This document shows positions 16,878-26,056 of a stretch of DNA of 64,000 nucleotides, in pieces. The stretch comes from DUZB01 sp964407525 (lineage in GTDB: Bacteria; Desulfobacterota; DSM-4660; Desulfatiglandales; Desulfatiglandaceae), in the NCBI GenBank assembly GCA_964407525.1, contig CAYOWC010000003.1, positions 4,626 to 68,625 of the forward strand, read 5' to 3'. A program made the position numbers and the translations under genes. Numbering within the stretch: position 1 is the stretch's first letter; each line of letters opens with the position of its first letter. Below the pieces are notes generated by a model. That model worked only from the letters and a program-made list of their open reading frames with translations. It ran no database searches and was not told the DNA's origin.

Positions 16878-16901
16878 CCCTCCTGATAACGGTTTTTTTT
16901 T
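16862..16901 (+). terminator. Attenuator terminator before cimA
   Basis: A perfect inverted repeat with core ACCGTTATCAGG / CCTGATAACGGT around a CCCT loop is followed by nine T (16893-16901). Flanking A and T runs can extend the stem to 16 bp. It lies 20 bases after the leader stop codon and 28 bases before cimA. Confidence 0.88.
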
Positions 16902-16929
16902 GCCTTAATGATAGAGATGGAGAATACCG

Positions 16930-18498
16930 ATGAATAAGAACGTTACTCTGTACGATACGACCCTTCGCGATGGGACCCAGGGGGAACAAGTGAATTTGTC
17001 TGCAGAGGACAAATTGAAAATTGCAAAAAAGCTCGATTCTTTCGGTATTCATTACATAGAAGGCGGGTGGCCCGGGTCCAACCCGAAGGACGCACGATTT
17101 TTTGAGATGGCGCGAAAAATTCCCTTCCAGACAGCAAGGCTTACGGCTTTTGGCAGCACACGAAGGGCGAATGTCTCGTCTGAAAAGGATGAAAACCTCA
17201 AAGCCCTCCTCATGACCGAAGTGGAAGTGGTTACCGTGTTCGGGAAGAGTTGGGATATTCATGCCTCACACATCCTTCGAGTTTCGTTGGATGAAAATCT
17301 GGAGATGATTGAAGATACCGTTTCGTATATGAAACGAATGGGCCGTGAAGTAATCTATGATGCGGAGCATTTTTTTGATGGATACAGAAAAAATGAGGAA
17401 TACGCTCTCCAATCGCTCAAGGCTGCGGAAGAAGGGGGGGCTGATGTTCTGGTGCTGTGTGATACCAATGGCGGAACCATGCCGGATGATATCCGAAAAA
17501 TCATAACAGATGTCCGATCAAAAGTGAGTCTTCCCCTTGGAATTCACGTTCATAATGATTGTGGGCTCGCTGTCGCTAATTCTCTTGTGGCAGTTCAGTG
17601 CGGCGTCAGTATGGTTCAGGGGACCATTAATGGGTATGGAGAACGGTGCGGAAATGTAGATCTCACATCCGTGATCGGCAATCTTCAGTTAAAGATGGGA
17701 TATTCGTGTATTGCGAAAGAAAAGATGAATCAGCTCACTGACTTGTCACGTTTTGTAAGCGATGTGGCCAATGTTCCTCCGTTGAACCATCGACCTTTTG
17801 TGGGGAAAAGCGCATTTGCCCACAAAGGAGGCGTTCATGTGAGTGCGGTCATGAAACTGCCGGAAGCCTACGAACATATCCCTCCCGGTCGTACCGGGAA
17901 TCGACGCCGTATCCTGGTTTCGGATCTTTCAGGAAAAAGCAATATCGATTTTAAGGCTGGCGAAATGGGCATCAGCCTCGGTGGCAATGGTTATGACAGT
18001 GGGAAAATTGTTCAGGAAGTCAAGAAACTGGAGGATCAGGGGTATGAGTTCGATGCGGCTGAGGGTTCCCTGGAACTCTTAATCAAAAAAGTGACAGGGC
18101 AGTTTCTCGAACCTTTTTCTCTCGAATCTTTCAGGGTGACCACGGAAAAGGATCTTTCCAATGAAAGCCTTTCTCAGGCCACTATCAAGATCCGTGTCGG
18201 AAATGATTATGAGATTACTGCTGCGGAAGGGGATGGTCCTGTGAGCGCCTTGGATAATGCCTTAAGAAAGGCTCTCATCAAGTTCTATCCTCGAATTGAA
18301 GAAATGGGTCTGGTGGACTTTAAAGTGCGCGTGATTGATGGAAACAAAGGTTCTTCTTCACGGGTGAGGGTTCAAATTGAATCGAGAGATAGTCGTGAGA
18401 TCTGGTCGACTATCGGGGTATCGGAAAACATTATCGAGGCCAGTTGGCAGGCACTGGTAGACAGTGTGCAGTATAAATTGTTAAAGGATATTGGATGA
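16930..18498 (+). CDS. cimA: (R)-citramalate synthase
   Basis: The 522-residue protein has the HMGL-like barrel with TLYDTTLRDGTQGE near the N-terminus and the metal-binding HVHNDCG. A LeuA-type allosteric dimer domain follows from about residue 390. The GTQGEQV motif and length match the CimA branch rather than LeuA. CimA condenses pyruvate and acetyl-CoA to citramalate, giving 2-oxobutyrate for isoleucine without threonine deaminase. It is the first structural gene after the attenuator, with GGAGA 7 bases ahead of its start. No ilvA is present in the window. Confidence 0.88.
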   Translation: MNKNVTLYDTTLRDGTQGEQVNLSAEDKLKIAKKLDSFGIHYIEGGWPGSNPKDARFFEMARKIPFQTARLTAFGSTRRANVSSEKDENLKALLMTEVEVVTVFGKSWDIHASHILRVSLDENLEMIEDTVSYMKRMGREVIYDAEHFFDGYRKNEEYALQSLKAAEEGGADVLVLCDTNGGTMPDDIRKIITDVRSKVSLPLGIHVHNDCGLAVANSLVAVQCGVSMVQGTINGYGERCGNVDLTSVIGNLQLKMGYSCIAKEKMNQLTDLSRFVSDVANVPPLNHRPFVGKSAFAHKGGVHVSAVMKLPEAYEHIPPGRTGNRRRILVSDLSGKSNIDFKAGEMGISLGGNGYDSGKIVQEVKKLEDQGYEFDAAEGSLELLIKKVTGQFLEPFSLESFRVTTEKDLSNESLSQATIKIRVGNDYEITAAEGDGPVSALDNALRKALIKFYPRIEEMGLVDFKVRVIDGNKGSSSRVRVQIESRDSREIWSTIGVSENIIEASWQALVDSVQYKLLKDIG

Positions 18499-18546
18499 AA
18501 ACAAGCATGGAAATAAATGAACCACTGATTCAAAGGGAGAGCAGCG

Positions 18547-18578
18547 CCGCAGATGCCGGGTTTAACGGAAATCTGCGG
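18547..18578 (+). other. Stem-loop between cimA and leuA
   Basis: CCGCAGAT and ATCTGCGG form an 8-bp perfect stem with a 16-nt loop and no T run, in the 168-base gap. It may be an RNA processing or stabilising element, or a fragment of the CGCAGA-type dispersed repeats seen elsewhere here. Confidence 0.35.
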
Positions 18579-18666
18579 TGTATCCTTATGACTGCAGTTT
18601 GAAAAAGTGACTACAGCGAAAGACTTTTGAACTGAATAGACACCAAATTCATAAGGAGATACTTTA

Positions 18667-20223
18667 ATGGAAGACCGAATTATTATTTTTGATACGACTC
18701 TCAGGGATGGCGAGCAGTCTCCCGGAGCCAGCATGAACAGCGCGGAAAAGATGCGTCTTGCCGTACAGTTGGAGAAACTGGGGGTGGATGTGATGGAAGC
18801 CGGATTTCCGGCATCCTCGCCCGGCGATTTTGAATCAGTCCAGATGATTGCTGAAAAAATTCGGAATGTGGAGGTTACAGCCCTTGCCAGGACTGCGAAG
18901 GGAGATATCGACAAGGCATGGGGCGCAGTGCAAAACGCGGCAAAACCAAGGATTCACACGTTTATTGCCACATCGGACATTCATATGAAGTATAAATTGA
19001 AAATGTCCCGTGATCAGGTTGTCAGGGAGGCCGTGGAGGCGGTAAAATATGCGAGGACATTTACGGACAACATCGAATTCTCAACAGAGGACGGGACTCG
19101 AAGCGACCGGGATTTTCTGTGCAGAATATTTGAGGCGGCCATTGAGGCGGGGGCTTCTACCATAAATTTACCCGATACAGTGGGATACACTGTCCCTGAA
19201 GAGTTTTTCGAACTGGTTTCTTATGTGAGGGCCCACACACCCAATATCCACAAAGCGGTTATGAGCATCCACTGCCATAACGATCTGGGACTGGCTACCG
19301 CGAATACTCTTGCGGGAATCAGGGCAGGGGCGAGGCAGGCGGAAGTTACGGTAAACGGCATTGGTGAGAGGGCAGGCAATACTTCTCTTGAAGAGATCGT
19401 TATGGCCCTTTACACCAGGATGAATGTGATGCATCTCAGTTCGTCCGTCAATGCCAAGGAGATCTATCCGGCCAGCAGGCTTGTGTCTATGATTACCGGT
19501 ATTGTCGTCCAGCCGAATAAGGCCATTGTTGGTGCCAATGCCTTTGCCCATGAGGCCGGTATTCACCAGGACGGTGTATTAAAAAACCCCATGACGTACG
19601 AAATCATGAATCCCGAAACAGTCGGCCTTTCCAGCAATAAACTGGTGATCGGGAAACATTCCGGGAGACACGCTTTCAAGGAAAAACTGGCTGATCTGGG
19701 TTATGATCTGTCAAAAGATGAAATGAACATGCTTTTTGGGAAATTTAAGGATTTGGCGGATAAGAGAAAAGAGATTCTTGATGAGGATATTGAGGTTCTG
19801 GTAGCCGAGGAAATATTAAGGGTATCTGATATTTTTAAACTCGAATATCTGAATGTGGTAAGCGGCACTGTTGCAGTCCCCACGGCCACAGTGAAACTGA
19901 TGATCAGGGATGAAGAAGCCCAGGGAGCTGGATTTGGTGTGGGTCCCATTGACGCGGCCTTCAATACCATTGCCAAGATGACCGGCAGTGAATCGAAACT
20001 GGTCCGTTTTTCCGTCAATGCCATCAGCGGTGGTATGGACGCACAGGGGGAAGTGACCGTTCGTTTGAAGGAGAATGGATTCGTGGCCCTGGGAAAAGGG
20101 GCCGATTCCGATATTATCACGGCCAGTGCCAAGGCCTTTGTAAACGGTCTGAACAGGCTTGAATATATGAAAAATAACCCCACGCTTTCTCCTTACCAGA
20201 GAAGCCCGGCGACAGAGAGTTGA
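18667..20223 (+). CDS. leuA: 2-isopropylmalate synthase
   Basis: The 518-residue protein has FDTTLRDGEQSPG at the N-terminus, SIHCHNDLGLATANT as the metal-binding motif and NGIGERAGNT. A C-terminal LeuA regulatory domain (about 390-505) is the site of leucine feedback in the family. It condenses 2-oxoisovalerate with acetyl-CoA, the first committed step to leucine. AAGGAGA lies 9 bases before the ATG. It is the second gene of the operon. Confidence 0.95.
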   Translation: MEDRIIIFDTTLRDGEQSPGASMNSAEKMRLAVQLEKLGVDVMEAGFPASSPGDFESVQMIAEKIRNVEVTALARTAKGDIDKAWGAVQNAAKPRIHTFIATSDIHMKYKLKMSRDQVVREAVEAVKYARTFTDNIEFSTEDGTRSDRDFLCRIFEAAIEAGASTINLPDTVGYTVPEEFFELVSYVRAHTPNIHKAVMSIHCHNDLGLATANTLAGIRAGARQAEVTVNGIGERAGNTSLEEIVMALYTRMNVMHLSSSVNAKEIYPASRLVSMITGIVVQPNKAIVGANAFAHEAGIHQDGVLKNPMTYEIMNPETVGLSSNKLVIGKHSGRHAFKEKLADLGYDLSKDEMNMLFGKFKDLADKRKEILDEDIEVLVAEEILRVSDIFKLEYLNVVSGTVAVPTATVKLMIRDEEAQGAGFGVGPIDAAFNTIAKMTGSESKLVRFSVNAISGGMDAQGEVTVRLKENGFVALGKGADSDIITASAKAFVNGLNRLEYMKNNPTLSPYQRSPATES

Positions 20224-20231
20224 AAATTCAT

Positions 20232-20263
20232 GGTCTCGCGCAGAGACGCAGAGGCGCAGAGAA
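20232..20263. repeat. CGCAGAG short repeat between leuA and leuC
   Basis: The stretch holds three near-tandem units of the type CGCAGAG after GGTCTCG. The 14-base block GGTCTCGCGCAGAG recurs inverted at 38664-38681 before moeA, so it is a dispersed intergenic repeat. The rest of the 100-base gap is featureless except for the leuC ribosome site. Confidence 0.5.
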
Positions 20264-20324
20264 TTGAATGACTTTTTTTGGTCTTGACGTTGGACAAACG
20301 GAGTTCTTACGAGGACATTAACTT

Positions 20325-21581
20325 ATGAATGCAATGACTATTACAGAAAAGATCCTGGCTTCCCATGCGGGAGTTGAATCGGTTAGTCCCGGGGAAATGG
20401 TGCAGGTGAAAGTGGATCTTGCCCTGGCCAATGATATTACAGCGCCCCTTTCCATCAATGTTTTTAACGAATTGGGGACGGACACGGTTTTTGATTGCGA
20501 CAAGGTTGCTCTTGTCCAAGATCATTTTGTTCCCAACAAAGATATCCCTTCGGCCGAACAGGCTATGATCATGAAGAAATTTGCCTTGGAACACCAGGTT
20601 ACTCACTATTACGATCTTGGTGAGGCAGGAATCGAGCATGTTATCTTGCCCGAGAAAGGGCTGGTGGTTCCGGGAGATGTGGTGATAGGGGCAGACAGCC
20701 ATACCTGTACCTACGGGGCGCTTGGGGCTTTTTCGGCAGGTGTTGGCAGTACCGATCTGGGTGTTATTCTTGCCACAGGGTCTGTCTGGCTGAAGGTCCC
20801 CAAGACCATTAAGTTGGTGTACGACGGCAGTTTGGGGCCATGGGTGGGCGGAAAGGATCTGATTCTCTTTACCCTGGGTCTGATCGGGAACCAGGTTTAT
20901 AAAACCCTTGAGTTTTCAGGCCCGTTGATGTCTAACTTGCCCATGTCGGACAGATTGACTATGGCTAACATGGCGGTGGAAGCCGGTGCTAAAAGTGGTA
21001 TATTCGAGCCTGATGAGATTACAAGAGGATATCTCCAAAACCGGACAGACAGGGAGGGCGTGTATCTTTCCAGCGATCTCGATGCCGAATATGATCGAAT
21101 CGTAGCCATCAATGTGGATGATATGGAACCCCAGATCGCCTGTCCTTCCACTCCGGATAATGTATATCCCGTATCCCAGGTCGAAAAGGTGGCTCTAGAT
21201 CAGGTCTTTATCGGGTCATGTACGAACGGGCGTTTGGAAGATCTTCAAATAGCGGCGGATCTATTGAAAGGGAAATCGGTGTGCCGTGGAGTAAGATTGA
21301 TTGTTATCCCCGGATCTCCTGCCGTTTATAAGGAAGCGATCAAGAGGGGAATCGTTGAAACTCTTCTTGATTCCGGGGCTGTGATAGGACCTCCAACCTG
21401 TGGTCCATGTCTCGGAGGGCATATGGGGGTTCTGGCCAAGGGTGAAAAGGCTGTTTCGACCACCAACAGAAACTTTGTGGGCCGGATGGGGCATGCGGAA
21501 AGCGAAGTGTACCTTGCCAGTCCTGCCGTTGCGGCGGCGTCGGCCGTTTTCGGAAGAATTGCCGGGCCGTCGGAATTGTGA
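20325..21581 (+). CDS. leuC: 3-isopropylmalate dehydratase large subunit
   Basis: The 418-residue protein is of the shorter LeuC/homoaconitase (LeuC2) type. The [4Fe-4S] ligands are Cys in GSCTNGR and the pair in PTCGPCLGGHMG; GADSHTCTYGALGAF is the substrate-binding segment. With LeuD it isomerises 2-isopropylmalate to 3-isopropylmalate, and can also act on citramalate, serving both the cimA and leuA branches; the latter is family knowledge. An earlier-looking MNAMTITEK start is kept because no better ribosome site exists. Confidence 0.93.
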   Translation: MNAMTITEKILASHAGVESVSPGEMVQVKVDLALANDITAPLSINVFNELGTDTVFDCDKVALVQDHFVPNKDIPSAEQAMIMKKFALEHQVTHYYDLGEAGIEHVILPEKGLVVPGDVVIGADSHTCTYGALGAFSAGVGSTDLGVILATGSVWLKVPKTIKLVYDGSLGPWVGGKDLILFTLGLIGNQVYKTLEFSGPLMSNLPMSDRLTMANMAVEAGAKSGIFEPDEITRGYLQNRTDREGVYLSSDLDAEYDRIVAINVDDMEPQIACPSTPDNVYPVSQVEKVALDQVFIGSCTNGRLEDLQIAADLLKGKSVCRGVRLIVIPGSPAVYKEAIKRGIVETLLDSGAVIGPPTCGPCLGGHMGVLAKGEKAVSTTNRNFVGRMGHAESEVYLASPAVAAASAVFGRIAGPSEL

Positions 21582-21612
21582 TTTGTAAGCCTATTCAGGA
21601 GGATAATTGGTT

Positions 21613-22110
21613 ATGAAATTTGAAGGTAGGGTATGGAAATTTGGCGATAATGTGGATACGGATGTGATTATCCCGGCCAGGTTTCTCAATGTTTCAGACA
21701 AGGATGAACTGGCAAAAAACTGTTTTGCCGACGCGAGTCCCGGGTTTTCTGAAAAGGTTCATCCGGGGGATATTATTGTAGCGGGGGATAATTTTGGTTC
21801 AGGGTCTTCGAGAGAACATGCGCCCCTGGCGATCAAGTTTGCAGGTATCGGGGTCGTTATTGCCAAGAGTTTTGCACGCATTTTTTATAGAAACGCTTTC
21901 AATATAGGCCTGCCTATTCTCGAAGCGCCTGAGGCGGATGACCTTTTCGAACAAGACGATCCCATTCGTGTGGATATTTCTTCCGGAAAGATCATGGGAG
22001 CGAAGGATGGAGAGGTTCTTTTTGCGAAACCTATTCCTGATTTTATGAGGAATATTATCAATGCGGGCGGCCTGGTGGCCTATACAAAGAAGGCCCGTGA
22101 AACAAAGTGA
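21613..22110 (+). CDS. leuD: 3-isopropylmalate dehydratase small subunit
   Basis: I start at ATG 21613, 10 bases after AGGAGG; an in-frame TTG at 21607 is the alternative. The 165-residue protein has the swivel-domain signatures NVDTDVIIPARFL and GDNFGSGSSREHAP. It completes the LeuCD enzyme. Its stop is 7 bases before the ilvD start. Confidence 0.93.
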   Translation: MKFEGRVWKFGDNVDTDVIIPARFLNVSDKDELAKNCFADASPGFSEKVHPGDIIVAGDNFGSGSSREHAPLAIKFAGIGVVIAKSFARIFYRNAFNIGLPILEAPEADDLFEQDDPIRVDISSGKIMGAKDGEVLFAKPIPDFMRNIINAGGLVAYTKKARETK

Positions 22111-22117
22111 GGTAAGA

Positions 22118-23788
22118 ATGAAAAGTGACGCTATTAAAAAAGGGATCGACCGAGCACCACACAGGTCTCTTCTCAAGGCAATGGGATATACGGACGAAGA
22201 AATCCGGAAACCGATTATTGGTATTGCCAGTTCCAGGAACGAGATTATTCCGGGACATATTCACTTAGACAAAATCGTGGAAGCTGTCAAGGCGGGCGTG
22301 TACATGGCGGGCGGTACTCCCATGGTTTTCGGAACCATAGGGGTTTGCGACGGCATTGCCATGAATCATGAAGGAATGAAGTATTCGCTGGCGAGTCGTG
22401 AACTGATCGCCGATTCCATTGAGGTAACGGCCATGGCCCACGCCTTTGACGGATTGGTTCTGGTACCAAACTGCGACAAAATTGTTCCGGGTATGCTTAT
22501 GGCGGCAGCGAGATTGAATCTGCCTTCTATTTTTGTGAGCGGCGGTCCCATGTTAGCCGGTCGCCATCCGGATAAATCGAGCGACAAGAGGATTGATCTG
22601 GCCACGGTATTCGAAGCTGTCGGAGCGGTCCATGCCGGAAAGATGTCTCCCGAGATGTTGTCTGAGATAGAAGATGTTGCCTGTCCCACATGTGGTTCCT
22701 GCGCGGGGATGTTTACAGCCAATTCCATGAACTGCCTTACGGAAGCCCTGGGTATGGCCCTTCCGGGAAATGGTACGATTCCCGCCGTAATGGCTGCCCG
22801 TATCAGGCTGGCAAAGAAGACCGGAATGAGAATTATGGACCTTTTTAAAGAAGGTTTGACGCCGGACCAAATTATGACGGAAGATGCTTTCACCAATGCC
22901 CTTACAGTCGATATGTCGCTGGGATGTTCAACCAATACTGTTCTACATCTCTGGGCAATCGCTCTTGAGGCTGGTGTTACCCTGGATCTTGAGAAGTTAA
23001 ATGATATCAGTTCAAAAACTCCTCATCTTTGCAAATTGAGCCCTGCAGGGACTGATCATGTGGAAGACCTTGATCGTGCGGGAGGCGTCAGTGCCGTCAT
23101 GGGTGAACTGGCCGCCGCCGGCTTATTGAAAGGCACCGTCCTTACCGTCTCCGGAGAAAGTGTCGGAGATATGGCCGCCGCTGCCATGAATCTGAATAAA
23201 GAGGTCATTCGGCCCATTTCGGATCCCCACAGCAAGGAAGGAGGGCTTGCGGTTTTATTCGGAAATCTGGCCCCGGATGGATGCGTGGTGAAACAAGGTG
23301 CTGTTTCGAAAGAGATGATGGTCCACAAAGGGCCGGCAAGAGTCTTTGAATCGGAAGAGGAAGCGACTGAAGAGATCATGGCTGGCCGCATTAATAAGGG
23401 AGATGTGGTGGTGATTAGATACGAAGGGCCAAAAGGGGGACCGGGGATGCGCGAGATGTTGACTCCCACTTCCGCCTTATCGGGCATGGGTATTGACAGC
23501 CATGTGGCTCTGATCACCGATGGGCGTTTTTCAGGTGCTACCAGGGGGGCGGCCATAGGCCATATCTCTCCAGAGGCCATGGAGGGCGGTCCCATTGCGA
23601 TCATTCAACCGGGAGATACCGTTATCATAGATATCCCAAACAGGACCATCACCCTGGACGTTCCCAGTGACGAAATCAAGGCACGTCTTGATGCCTGGAA
23701 GGCCCCTGCCCCCAGGATTACTACCGGCTATATGGCTAGGTACGCCCGGCACGTCTCTTCGGCCAGTAAAGGTGCGGTCTTTCGATAA
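22118..23788 (+). CDS. ilvD: Dihydroxy-acid dehydratase
   Basis: I start at ATG 22118, which begins MKSDAIKKGIDRAPHRSLLK as in the family and has GAGGTAAG upstream. The 556-residue enzyme has Fe-S ligands in VPNCDKIVPG and CPTCGSCAGMFTANSMNC and the GRFSGATRG segment near the C-terminus. It dehydrates dihydroxy acids to 2-oxo acids for Ile and Val. An oxygen-labile Fe-S enzyme fits the anaerobic host. Confidence 0.95.
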   Translation: MKSDAIKKGIDRAPHRSLLKAMGYTDEEIRKPIIGIASSRNEIIPGHIHLDKIVEAVKAGVYMAGGTPMVFGTIGVCDGIAMNHEGMKYSLASRELIADSIEVTAMAHAFDGLVLVPNCDKIVPGMLMAAARLNLPSIFVSGGPMLAGRHPDKSSDKRIDLATVFEAVGAVHAGKMSPEMLSEIEDVACPTCGSCAGMFTANSMNCLTEALGMALPGNGTIPAVMAARIRLAKKTGMRIMDLFKEGLTPDQIMTEDAFTNALTVDMSLGCSTNTVLHLWAIALEAGVTLDLEKLNDISSKTPHLCKLSPAGTDHVEDLDRAGGVSAVMGELAAAGLLKGTVLTVSGESVGDMAAAAMNLNKEVIRPISDPHSKEGGLAVLFGNLAPDGCVVKQGAVSKEMMVHKGPARVFESEEEATEEIMAGRINKGDVVVIRYEGPKGGPGMREMLTPTSALSGMGIDSHVALITDGRFSGATRGAAIGHISPEAMEGGPIAIIQPGDTVIIDIPNRTITLDVPSDEIKARLDAWKAPAPRITTGYMARYARHVSSASKGAVFR

Positions 23789-23803
23789 AACATAAGGAAG
23801 GAG

Positions 23804-25498
23804 GTGTTTGTCATCAAACAGAAAGGTTCCATAATACTACTGAACGCGCTAGCTGAAGAAGGCGTGAAAACCATTTTCGGTTATCCCGGCGCGGCCATTA
23901 TTGACTTGAGCGATGAACTGGTCAAAACAGATATTAACCATATTCTGGTGAGGCATGAACAAGGCGCTGTCCATGCAGCAGACGGGTACGCCCGCGCATC
24001 GGGTGGAGTAGGGGTTTGTCTTGTCACATCGGGCCCCGGGGCTACCAATACCGTTACAGGAATTGCATCGGCCTATTGCGATTCGATTCCCATTGTTGTA
24101 ATCACCGGGCAGGTCCCCACAGGGCTGATCGGCAATGATGCATTCCAGGAGGTTGACATTGTTGGGATAACGCGGCCCTGCACCAAGCACAATTATCTTG
24201 TCACCAAGATAGAAGATCTAGGGAAAACCATAAAAGAGGCTTTTTATCTTGCGAGATCCGGTCGCCCGGGACCCGTCCTTGTGGATATTCCGAAAGATCT
24301 GTTTACCATGGAATTTGATTGTAAGTCTCAAGATTGCGTAAAGCTCCGATCATATAGTCCCACATATGACCCGAATATAAGGCAGCTTAAAAAAGTTGCA
24401 CGTTTGATCGAAAAAGCAAAACAACCATTGATTCTGGCGGGAGGGGGCGTCATTTTATCCAAGGGCTCCGATTCTCTGAAAAAATTTGCGGAAGCCATTG
24501 CTTCTCCTGTTACGTCCACGCTCATGGGCCTGGGGTGTTTCCCTACGCAGACTCCTTACTGGCTTGGTATGATCGGTATGCACGGGACGTACAGGGCGAA
24601 TATGGCTTCCGCCAATTGTGATTTGCTTATCGCCGTCGGTGTTCGTTTTGATGATCGGGTGACCGGAAAAATTGATGGATTTGCTCCCAAGGCAACCATT
24701 GTGCATATCGATATCGACCCCACATCGATAAGGAAAAATGTGTCGGTAAGTGTCCCTGTGGTGGGTGACTGCAAATTGACTCTGGATCTCTTAAACGAAC
24801 TTTTGGAGGAGAAACCCCTTGGGGATCTTTCGGAATCCCGTGCTCCGTGGCTGGATCAGATTGAGGAGTGGAAGAGTACCAAGAAATTGAGCTATTCTCA
24901 AGATCAAGTGATCAAACCCCAGTACGTCATAGAGAAGTTGTACGAATTGACGAAAGGGGAGGCTATTATCACCACGGAAGTGGGGCAAAATCAGATGTGG
25001 GCTGCCCAGTACTACCATTTTGACAAGCCTAATTGTTTCATTACTTCGGGCGGGCTGGGATGCATGGGGTTCGGATTGCCGGCAGCCATAGGCGCCCAGA
25101 TTGCGAGACCAGACAAGCTTGTTGTGGATGTTGCGGGTGATGGAAGTATCCAGATGAACATACAGGAGATGGCAACCGCTGTGCAATACGGGCTTCCCGT
25201 TAAAGTCGTAATCCTGAACAACAGGTTTTTGGGGATGGTAAGACAGTGGCAGGAGTTGTTTTACGACAAACGGTATGCGTGTACGGAAATGGATCATGCT
25301 CCCGATTTCATCAAACTGGCAGAGGCCTATGGGGCGGTTGGACTGAGGGCCACCAGCCCGGAAGAGGTCGAATCCGTTTTGAAAGAGGGTCTTTCTCTGC
25401 CAAAAACGGTTATAATGGAGTTCGTTGTTGAACAGGAAGAAAAAGTATACCCTATGGTGCCGGCGGGCGCGCCGATTACTGAAATGCTATTGGTGTAG
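23804..25498 (+). CDS. ilvB: Acetolactate synthase, large catalytic subunit
   Basis: The 564-residue protein has the catalytic Glu in VRHEQGAVHAADGYAR, the FAD-binding middle domain and the TPP/Mg motif GDGSIQMNIQEM near the C-terminus. It forms acetolactate and acetohydroxybutyrate. The start is uncertain. The only in-frame upstream start is GTG 23804, which overlaps the strong AAGGAGG ribosome site, while ATC 23813 is at ideal distance; a non-canonical start is possible. Confidence 0.93.
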   Translation: MFVIKQKGSIILLNALAEEGVKTIFGYPGAAIIDLSDELVKTDINHILVRHEQGAVHAADGYARASGGVGVCLVTSGPGATNTVTGIASAYCDSIPIVVITGQVPTGLIGNDAFQEVDIVGITRPCTKHNYLVTKIEDLGKTIKEAFYLARSGRPGPVLVDIPKDLFTMEFDCKSQDCVKLRSYSPTYDPNIRQLKKVARLIEKAKQPLILAGGGVILSKGSDSLKKFAEAIASPVTSTLMGLGCFPTQTPYWLGMIGMHGTYRANMASANCDLLIAVGVRFDDRVTGKIDGFAPKATIVHIDIDPTSIRKNVSVSVPVVGDCKLTLDLLNELLEEKPLGDLSESRAPWLDQIEEWKSTKKLSYSQDQVIKPQYVIEKLYELTKGEAIITTEVGQNQMWAAQYYHFDKPNCFITSGGLGCMGFGLPAAIGAQIARPDKLVVDVAGDGSIQMNIQEMATAVQYGLPVKVVILNNRFLGMVRQWQELFYDKRYACTEMDHAPDFIKLAEAYGAVGLRATSPEEVESVLKEGLSLPKTVIMEFVVEQEEKVYPMVPAGAPITEMLLV

Positions 25499-25531
25499 TC
25501 CGATATGGATGGAAACTAAAGGATAGTATTT

Positions 25532-26056
25532 ATGAACGGAAAAAATGAAGAAAAACATTATCTTTCTCTCATGGTGGAAAATCGACCGGGGGTATTGTCT
25601 CGCATCGTGGGTCTTTTCAGCGGCAGAGGTTTTAATATTGAAAGCCTTTGCGTGGCGGAGACCTTAGAAGCGAACATATCAAGGATCACCCTGGTAACCC
25701 GTGGAGATATGATGATTATTGAGCAGATAAAAAAACAGCTCAATAAGTTGATCAATGTAATCAAGGTAACGGACCTTACAAATAGGAAATTTGTCCAGCG
25801 GGATATGGCCCTGGTGAAGGTTCGGGCCCGGCCGGAAAATCGTGCTGAAATCCTGCGGATGGTGGATATTTTCAGGGGCAGGGTTGTGGATGTGGGGAGC
25901 GAATTCTTCACCGTGGAGGTTACAGGCGATTTGGGTAAGGTGAAGGCGTTCTTAAAACTTTTAAAGCCGATGGGCATAAAAGAAATCGCGAGGACCGGCA
26001 CCATTGCCCTTGCTCGCGAAGATAATAAGGAGAGAAAGCGAAATGGCAGAGATTGA
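25532..26056 (+). CDS. ilvN: Acetolactate synthase, small regulatory subunit
   Basis: The 174-residue protein has an N-terminal ACT domain (LSLMVENRPGVLSRIVGLFS then GRGFNIESL) and the usual C-terminal domain (RDMALVKVRA to the end). It binds IlvB and mediates valine feedback. ilvC starts inside its last codons, so the two are translationally coupled. Confidence 0.93.
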   Translation: MNGKNEEKHYLSLMVENRPGVLSRIVGLFSGRGFNIESLCVAETLEANISRITLVTRGDMMIIEQIKKQLNKLINVIKVTDLTNRKFVQRDMALVKVRARPENRAEILRMVDIFRGRVVDVGSEFFTVEVTGDLGKVKAFLKLLKPMGIKEIARTGTIALAREDNKERKRNGRD

